From: an uncultured Selenomonadales bacterium
Lineage (GTDB): Bacteria; Bacillota; Negativicutes; Selenomonadales; Selenomonadaceae
Direction: 5' to 3'
Assembly: GCA_937877545.1 (NCBI GenBank)
Contig: CALFJE010000143.1
Coordinates: forward strand, 1 to 45,597
DNA: 45,597 nucleotides
The notes beneath the pieces are model-generated. The model was not told the origin of the DNA, did no database searches, and saw nothing but the letters and a program-made list of their open reading frames with translations. Positions 40,892 through 45,597 of the stretch are shown one piece after another. Positions within the stretch are counted from its first letter, which is position 1. Every line of letters begins with the position of its first letter. A program made the translations under genes and the position numbers.

Positions 40892-42259
40892 TCACGTCCT
40901 CGGCATAGAAATTTTTAAAGCGTCGCGGAGGCTCTCGACGGGCAGGAGATTTGCCTTGTCCGCCGATTTGGAAACCTCCGCGAAATTTTTTTTGGGCAAA
41001 ACAATATTGGTAAAGCCCATGCGGATTGATTCGTCAACGCGTTGCCGCGCCTTGCTGACGGCTCGAACTTCGCCGCTCAAGCCCACCTCGCCGAAGATGA
41101 CGCATTGCGGCAAAAGCTTCCTGTTCGCGAAACTCGACGCCAAAGCAATCGCTATGGGCAAATCAGTCGCCGGCTCGTCAATCTTAATCCCGCCCGCCGT
41201 CTTAACGTACACGTCGCAGGCTCCAATGCTCAGATGCACTCGCTTTTCCAAAACCGCCAGCAACAGCTGAATGCGTTTCACGTCCACGGCGTCTGAAGTC
41301 CTGCGCGGCGGCATGAAGGGCGTAGGCGCGACCAACGCTTGAACCTCGACCAAAAGCGGGCGCGTCCCCTCCACCGTCGGGACGATTACGCTGCCTATAT
41401 CGTCGGCTTTTTCGGGCAGGAATAATTTCGACGCGTCGGGCACGTCGGCAAGCCCCGTGTCGCGCATTTCAAACAGCCCAATCTCGCTCGTCGCGCCGAA
41501 CCGATTTTTTATCGCCCGCAGTACTCGGAAGTCTGCATTGCGTTCGCCCTCGAAGAATAAAACCGTGTCGACGATATGCTCAAGCACCCTCGGACCGGCA
41601 AGGCTCCCGTCTTTGGTCACATGCCCGATAACAAACGTCGTGACGCCCAAACTTTTTGACAGCCGCATTAAGCCCGCCGAACACTCCCGCACTTGCGACA
41701 CGCTCCCCGGCGCGCTCTCGATGTCGGATTTGTAAATCGTCTGGATTGAATCGACAATCAGCAATTCCGGCTGAACTTTTTCCACGTGATGAGTTATCCG
41801 CTCAAAATTGTTTTCCGCGCAGATATAAAGCTCATCTGCCAGCGCGTTCAAACGTTCGGCTCTCATGCGGATTTGCCGCGAACTTTCCTCGCCCGTCACG
41901 TATAAAACTTTCCGACCGCCGCGTGCCACGTTAGCGCAAACCGCCAGCGTCAAACTGGATTTGCCGACGCCGGGGTCGCCCGCGATTAAAATTATCGAAC
42001 CGGGTATCAAGCCGCCGCCGAGTACTCTGTCCAATTCGCCCGAACCCGTCATGAAGCGCGGCAATTCCTCCATATCGACTTCGGCTATCCTGCGCGGTTG
42101 CTCAAAGGCGGTCGTCAACGCGTGGGAACTTTTTACTTCCGCCGTGACCTCCTCCTCGACCAATGTATTCCATTGCCCGCACGTCGGACACTTGCCGAGC
42201 CATTTAACCGATTCGGCTCCGCATTCTTGGCAAACGTACCGAACTTTTTTTTTAGCCAT
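40892..42259 (-). CDS. radA: DNA repair protein RadA
   Basis: This 455-residue protein has the N-terminal zinc finger CQECGAESVKWLGKCPTCGQW, Walker A IAGDPGVGKSSL near residue 95, LLIVDSIQTIY (Walker B), the RadA-specific KNRFGATSEIGLFEM near 255, and a C-terminal Lon-like domain (PLLVEVQALV, DLPIAIALASSFANR). RadA is a RecA-related helicase that promotes branch migration in recombination repair. ATG 42259 has GGGGAGGTTGATTGT upstream. The open frame continues in front to 42820 without a ribosome site and lacks homology, so the extension is a shadow of putP. Confidence 0.96.
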   Translation of the reverse strand: MAKKKVRYVCQECGAESVKWLGKCPTCGQWNTLVEEEVTAEVKSSHALTTAFEQPRRIAEVDMEELPRFMTGSGELDRVLGGGLIPGSIILIAGDPGVGKSSLTLAVCANVARGGRKVLYVTGEESSRQIRMRAERLNALADELYICAENNFERITHHVEKVQPELLIVDSIQTIYKSDIESAPGSVSQVRECSAGLMRLSKSLGVTTFVIGHVTKDGSLAGPRVLEHIVDTVLFFEGERNADFRVLRAIKNRFGATSEIGLFEMRDTGLADVPDASKLFLPEKADDIGSVIVPTVEGTRPLLVEVQALVAPTPFMPPRRTSDAVDVKRIQLLLAVLEKRVHLSIGACDVYVKTAGGIKIDEPATDLPIAIALASSFANRKLLPQCVIFGEVGLSGEVRAVSKARQRVDESIRMGFTNIVLPKKNFAEVSKSADKANLLPVESLRDALKISMPRT

Positions 42260-42281
42260 ACAATCAACCTCCCCAAAAAAA

Positions 42282-42310
42282 TTTACAAAGTCAATCTGCG
42301 CGGCTATAAT
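42282..42310 (+). promoter_or_regulatory. Promoter of putP
   Basis: TTTACA (42282-42287) and a perfect TATAAT (42305-42310) are separated by 17 bases, 27 bases before TTG 42338. The region is divergent with radA. Confidence 0.75.
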
Positions 42311-42337
42311 ACCACAATCACGGAAGGAGGCTACACC

Positions 42338-43816
42338 TTGACAAATGACATTGTGATTATTAACACGTTCGTGCTGTATATCGGCTTGATGATGGCGATT
42401 GGCGTCTACTACTACCGCCGCACGAAAAACATGAGCGATTACTTTTTGGGCAACCGCAAGCTGGGCGCGTGGGTCACGTCGCTTAGTGCCGAGGCGTCGG
42501 ATATGAGCGGCTGGATGCTTATGGGCGTCCCCGGCTTCGCGTATCTGGCGGGCTTGAACGCGGGCTGGATAGCTATCGGCATTGCGATTGGTACTTGGGC
42601 GAATTGGCATTTCGTGGCGGCGCGGCTCCGTCAATACACCGAGCTTGCCGGCAACGCCTTGACGCTCCCCGAATTCCTGCAGAATCGCTATCACGACACG
42701 AGCGGCTTGCTCCGAATCGTCCCCGCGATTTTTATCCTGATATTTTTTATCCTGTACACGTCTTCGGGCTTCGTGGCGGCGGGCAAGCTCTTCGAGACGG
42801 TCTTTGGCTTGCCGTTCCAATACGCAATTTTCCTCGGCGCGGGCTCCGTCGTCTTCTACACGCTGATTGGCGGCTTCCTCGCGGTCAGCAGGACGGACTT
42901 TATCCAGGGCGTGATGATGTTCTTTGCAATCTTAATCGTCCCGACGTGCGCGGCAATGAGTTTGGGCGGCTTCGCCGACACGATAACGGCTATCGCGGCT
43001 TACAAGTCGACGCTGTTTGAGCCGTTCCTAAAACCCGACGGCACCACGCTCGGCGCGATTGAGCTAATCTCGCTGTTGGCGTGGGGTATCGGATATTTCG
43101 GACAGCCGCACATTTTGGTTCGGTTTATGGCAATCAAATCGACGAAGGAAATCCCTCAAGCGACGCATATCGCCATGACGTGGGTTATCCTCAGCTTGGC
43201 GGCGGCGGTAGCGGTCGGCATGGTCGGCACGGTCTACTTGACGACACCGCTGGAAGGCACCAACTCCGAAACGGTCTTCCTGGTCATGACGAATCAGCTT
43301 TTCCCGCCGATAATCGCGGGGCTGGTTTTGAGCGCGGTGTTGGCGGCTATCATGTCAACGGCGTCGTCTCAACTGCTGGTGGCGGCGTCGGCGTTCGCGC
43401 AGGATTTTTATAAGACGCTCCTGCGCAAGGACGCCAATCAAACGGAGCTGGTTTGGATCTCTCGCGCCTCGGTGCTGATAATCGCGTCGATAGCGGTGTT
43501 CCTCGGCTTCAACCCCGACAGCTTTATCCTCGACATGGTTGCCTATGCTTGGGCGGGCTTCGGCGCGGCGTTCGGTCCGGCGTTGCTTATGAGTTTATTC
43601 TGGCGCAGAACTACCAAAGTCGGCATAATCGCGGGGATAATCGCGGGCGGCTCCACCGTGCTGATTTGGAAACAATTTGAGCTGTTCGGGCTGTACGAGA
43701 TTGTACCGGGCTTTATCATTGCGCTGATAATGATTTACGTCGTTAGCAAATTCGACGAGCCGCCTGCCAAGGAAATTACGGACACCTTCGACAAGGTCGG
43801 GGACAGCAGGATTTGA
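42338..43816 (+). CDS. putP: Sodium/proline symporter (SSS family)
   Basis: This 492-residue protein has about 13 hydrophobic segments and the PutP pattern: DYFLGNRKLGAWVTSLSAEA, SDMSGWMLMGVPGFAYLAG, GLNAGWIAIGIAIGTWANW, GFLAVSRTDFIQGVMMFFA, and GQPHILVRFMAIKS. These belong to the solute:sodium symporter family and are closest in wording to PutP, which imports proline with Na+. TTG 42338 is preceded by GGAAGGAGG with an eight-base gap; the frame further upstream overlaps radA and was rejected. Proline as substrate is inferred from the sequence type. A bidirectional terminator follows. Confidence 0.9.
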   Translation: MTNDIVIINTFVLYIGLMMAIGVYYYRRTKNMSDYFLGNRKLGAWVTSLSAEASDMSGWMLMGVPGFAYLAGLNAGWIAIGIAIGTWANWHFVAARLRQYTELAGNALTLPEFLQNRYHDTSGLLRIVPAIFILIFFILYTSSGFVAAGKLFETVFGLPFQYAIFLGAGSVVFYTLIGGFLAVSRTDFIQGVMMFFAILIVPTCAAMSLGGFADTITAIAAYKSTLFEPFLKPDGTTLGAIELISLLAWGIGYFGQPHILVRFMAIKSTKEIPQATHIAMTWVILSLAAAVAVGMVGTVYLTTPLEGTNSETVFLVMTNQLFPPIIAGLVLSAVLAAIMSTASSQLLVAASAFAQDFYKTLLRKDANQTELVWISRASVLIIASIAVFLGFNPDSFILDMVAYAWAGFGAAFGPALLMSLFWRRTTKVGIIAGIIAGGSTVLIWKQFELFGLYEIVPGFIIALIMIYVVSKFDEPPAKEITDTFDKVGDSRI

Positions 43817-43824
43817 CACAAAAA

Positions 43825-43854
43825 AACCTCCGACGTTAAGCCGAAGGGTTTTTG
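43825..43854. terminator. Bidirectional terminator between putP and leader-protein gene B
   Basis: AACC-TCCGAC ... GCCGAA-GGGTT forms a stem with one bulged base and a short loop, with A-rich and T-rich tracts on either side, so it can serve both convergent genes. On the minus strand it resembles the terminator of gene A (37511-37545). Confidence 0.75.
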
Positions 43855-43866
43855 TTTACCGTGAAT

Positions 43867-44178
43867 TTAAGATTTTTGAATGAGTTTAAAGACGTAGTCT
43901 ATGGCTTCTGCTTGCGAAATTTGCTTGCCGTCCATATAATATTCGTTGGCGGTAATTGTGTCGTCGTAAAGGATAGCTGCCACGCCGATTTTAGCCCACG
44001 CACGCTGAATCGATTCCGGATCATCACAACGGATGGCGTCTTCGGAACCGGGAGCTTTCTTGCTCAGCAGAGTTTTTAAAAACAAGGCGTCCCATCCATT
44101 TTGTCCCTGTGTGCCGCCCGCCACTTCGTCGAGTTGTTCTTCGGTTAGGATTTCGTCTTTGAGGATTTTGTCTGTCAT
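43867..44178 (-). CDS. Double-glycine-leader small protein B
   Basis: This 103-residue acidic protein has a bacteriocin-type leader, MTDKILKDEILTEEQLDEVA followed by GG, and a 79-residue body without Gly-zipper or multiple cysteines. The body has an RAWAKIGVAAILYDD segment and the C-terminal NEYYMDGKQISQAEAIDYVF. Double-glycine leaders are normally cut by the C39 peptidase of an ABC exporter, so secretion after cleavage is inferred, but no such transporter is in the window. ATG 44178 follows GGGAGGTCGATAAAA. It lies 26 bases after gene C, with no promoter of its own, so C and B form an operon. The body matches no family that I recognise. Confidence 0.75.
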   Translation of the reverse strand: MTDKILKDEILTEEQLDEVAGGTQGQNGWDALFLKTLLSKKAPGSEDAIRCDDPESIQRAWAKIGVAAILYDDTITANEYYMDGKQISQAEAIDYVFKLIQKS

Positions 44179-44204
44179 TTTTATCGACCTCCCGCCTGTC
44201 GCGC

Positions 44205-44531
44205 TTAAAGGAAATATTTGATGTTCACTTTGCTGTTCGTCTTCTGCAAAATGTGTTCGAGAGCCGCCCGGCGCGAAATTTGCTCGCCGTTGCTGTTATA
44301 ATACTCGTTGAGCCTGTCGTCGTTATGGTGGATTACCGAGACGCCGAATTTCGCCCAAACGCGTTGCATTTCCTTCATCATGTTCGTGTCGCCGCTGAAT
44401 TGCAAATCGCCGTTTCTATGAAGCTCGTACATGAAGTAAAAATCGTTGTTGGTTTCCCGGCTCGTGCCGCCCGCCACTTTATCCAGTTGAGCCTCGTCAA
44501 GCAGTTCGTCTTTGAGAATTTCGTCCGCCAT
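44205..44531 (-). CDS. Double-glycine-leader small protein C
   Basis: This 108-residue protein has leader MADEILKDELLDEAQLDKVA then GG, and a body with QRVWAKFGVSVIHHNDD and NEYYNSNGEQISRRAALEHI. It aligns with gene B along its whole length and with gene A at the leader and C-terminus. The C-terminal tail (KTNSKVNIKYFL) is basic and has no counterpart in A or B. ATG 44531 follows GGAGGTTGATAATC, nearly the same leader as gene A; a TTG at 44540 is too near the ribosome site. A TATAAT on the minus strand (44567-44562) lies 31 bases upstream. Export by a C39-type ABC transporter is inferred from the leader. Confidence 0.75.
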   Translation of the reverse strand: MADEILKDELLDEAQLDKVAGGTSRETNNDFYFMYELHRNGDLQFSGDTNMMKEMQRVWAKFGVSVIHHNDDRLNEYYNSNGEQISRRAALEHILQKTNSKVNIKYFL

Positions 44532-44561
44532 GATTATCAACCTCCAAATTTCTTTCTGCCC

Positions 44562-44626
44562 ATTATACGTCGCACGTCAAGTTTTGTTACAGGCTTTAGC
44601 AAAAAAATTTTTAGCCGAAATATAAT
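44562..44626. promoter_or_regulatory. Divergent -10 boxes for genes C and LppM-like
   Basis: TATAAT occurs on the minus strand (44567-44562) facing gene C and on the plus strand (44621-44626) facing the lipoprotein gene at 44642. Neither has a good -35 box at 17 bases. Confidence 0.4.
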
Positions 44627-44641
44627 TCGGGAGGTGTCGCG

Positions 44642-45460
44642 ATGAAAAAAATTTTAATCGTCGCGCTGAGCTTGATTGGCTTAATCTGCGCGGGTTGTTT
44701 TAAAGCCGAATTCGATTTGACGGTCACGGCGACGGGCGCGGTTAATCGACACTGGAAGATTATGGGGACGGCTCCGTTTGCCCGCCAAATTGAGGAGATT
44801 AAGTCTGCCAATGAGCGGCTTTACTCCGATTTGACGGTCAAGCCGATAGCCGAGGGCGATATGTTGGGCTACGAGTTTGCGCTGACGTATCCCGACATTG
44901 AGACGTTTGCGCGGTCGCCCGGCGAAATGTATTCGGCGCACGCCGGCAAGAATCGGGGCATATCGCGGCGCAAGGGCTGGTTCTTCGACGAGTACGACTT
45001 TGATTTTTACGCGGAGTATTCGCGAGCAAATCTGCCGCCCGAAGCCGAGTTCATTACCCAATCCGCCTTCAACGACGTTGCCTACGACGTGACGATTCGC
45101 TTGCCCCATCGCGTCGAGGCTCATAATGCCGACACGGTTACGGGCGACGGCAGGTATCTGAGTTGGAACTTGGCACCGATACTGATTCACGGCGGCGAAC
45201 GTCACATGAACGCCCGCTTTAAGCTGTGGCACGCGGACAAGGCGGCATTGACGGCGATTATCGAGCTGATGTTGTTGGCGGCGACGATATTTTTCTTCCG
45301 CAAAGCCCGCACCGAGGAATCGGAGGGCGTGGCTAAGGATTTGCGCTTCAAGCGGAACGTATTCGCGGGGCTGAGCGTGGCGTTGGCATTGGTGGCGACT
45401 TATCTGCTGACCGCGCCCGTCAACTTCACCGACGCCGATATAATTTCCCTTGCAATTTGA
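44642..45460 (+). CDS. LppM-like lipoprotein with C-terminal membrane segments
   Basis: This 272-residue protein starts MKKILIVALSLIGLICAGC, a lipoprotein signal with lipobox ICAGC. The body (FDLTVTATGAVNRHWKIMG, EGDMLGYEFALTYPDIETF, FYAEYSRANLPPEAEFI, YDVTIRLPHRVEAHNADTVT) resembles the LppM/DUF3153 type: an extracytoplasmic beta-rich domain that ends in SWNLAPILIHGGER. Two hydrophobic stretches follow (TAIIELMLLAATIFFF, about 200-216; AGLSVALALVATYLL, about 240-254), flanking a basic loop. It would be lipid-anchored at one end and membrane-spanning at the other. ATG 44642 is preceded by GGGAGGTGTCGCG. The 3' part is repeated downstream (45458 to the window end). Confidence 0.75.
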   Translation: MKKILIVALSLIGLICAGCFKAEFDLTVTATGAVNRHWKIMGTAPFARQIEEIKSANERLYSDLTVKPIAEGDMLGYEFALTYPDIETFARSPGEMYSAHAGKNRGISRRKGWFFDEYDFDFYAEYSRANLPPEAEFITQSAFNDVAYDVTIRLPHRVEAHNADTVTGDGRYLSWNLAPILIHGGERHMNARFKLWHADKAALTAIIELMLLAATIFFFRKARTEESEGVAKDLRFKRNVFAGLSVALALVATYLLTAPVNFTDADIISLAI

Positions 45461-45597
45461 GTTGGAACTTGGCACCTGTACTGATTCACGGCGGCGAACG
45501 CCCGCTTTAAGCTGTGGCACGCGGACAAAGCAGCATTGACGGCGATTATCGAGCTGATGTTGTTGGCGGCGACGATATTTTTCTTCCGCAAAGCCCG
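45458..45597 (+). repeat. Partial second copy of the LppM-like gene
   Basis: From the stop codon of the lipoprotein gene onward, 140 bases repeat 45159-45309, with a few substitutions and an 11-base deletion between two GAACG copies (near 45500). The copy runs off the right edge. It lacks its own ribosome site and start and is out of frame after the deletion. The duplication junction uses TGAGTTGG, which overlaps the stop codon. Confidence 0.85.

Noticed and set aside
42098..42337. N-terminal extension of putP
   Set aside because: It overlaps radA and the putP promoter; TTG 42338 has a strong ribosome site and starts at the first membrane segment.
42260..42820. N-terminal extension of radA by about 187 codons
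   Set aside because: ATG 42259 has a good ribosome site and begins at the conserved zinc finger; the extension is antisense to putP.
1..45597. tRNA, rRNA, CRISPR array, prophage or transposase genes
   Set aside because: No tRNA-like cloverleaf arms, regularly spaced repeats or recombinase/phage structural proteins were seen on either strand by reading; a covariance-model scan would be needed to be certain for small RNAs.

Overview
The window looks like chromosomal DNA of a member of the Negativicutes (Selenomonadales-like, Gram-negative-staining Firmicutes). The inference rests on a proB/proA-nadD-yqeK-LCP-rsfS gene string, FliB-type flagellin methylase, LicD and GT61 surface-polysaccharide genes, strong AGGAGG ribosome sites, many TTG starts and clear TTGACA/TATAAT-type promoters. 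No rRNA, tRNA, CRISPR array, transposase or prophage gene was seen, and no gap between genes exceeds 300 bases.

Layout. (1) 1-7290, minus strand: fliB and cobO, then a surface-decoration operon with three LicD phosphotransferase paralogues, an IspD/TarI-like cytidylyltransferase and an NAD-dependent epimerase, ending in an ArgA-like acetyltransferase and a terminator. (2) 7360-20160, plus strand: a long run of proB, a NlpC/P60 hydrolase, a MATE transporter fused to a histidine-kinase-type ATPase, proA, a 46-residue membrane protein, nadD, three tandem GT61-like glycosyltransferases (the middle one frameshifted), yqeK, an LCP ligase, rsfS and a CvfB-like S1 protein. The proline and NAD/ribosome-silencing genes are core; the NlpC, MATE and glycosyltransferase genes are wedged between them. 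(3) 20370-23690: a promoter-led group of htrA, rlmH, manA and a methyltransferase. (4) 23700-28000: three DUF362 paralogues with Tat-type signals, two sharing an apparently identical 700-base block, around an unrecognised 300-residue protein. (5) 28030-31265: an HPt protein and a hybrid sensor kinase with two receivers. (6) 31340-33760, minus: an HTH protein, a secreted protein and an RTX-like protein. (7) 33920-37380: a single-chain restriction-modification protein (nuclease, methylase and two specificity domains) whose ribosome site lies inside a terminator-like hairpin. (8) 37380-43820: a proS 5'-end remnant, a double-glycine-leader gene with an amber stop, proS, thiD, radA (minus) and putP. 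(9) 43860-45597: two more double-glycine-leader proteins and an LppM-like lipoprotein.

The recurring theme is duplication. Whole genes are duplicated in tandem (LicD x3, GT61 x3, DUF362 x3, leader peptides x3). Partial copies also lie beside intact genes: the start of yqeK, the start of proS, the 3' part of the argA-like gene and the 3' part of the LppM-like gene. A dispersed three-hairpin intergenic repeat occurs at 20179-20341 and 40739-40846, with a possible reduced relative at 17201. The most promising undescribed item is the family of small proteins with LDxVAGG leaders and a shared C-terminal G-x-Q-I-S motif. One of them has a consensus promoter overlapped by an 18-base palindrome, yet an in-frame stop.
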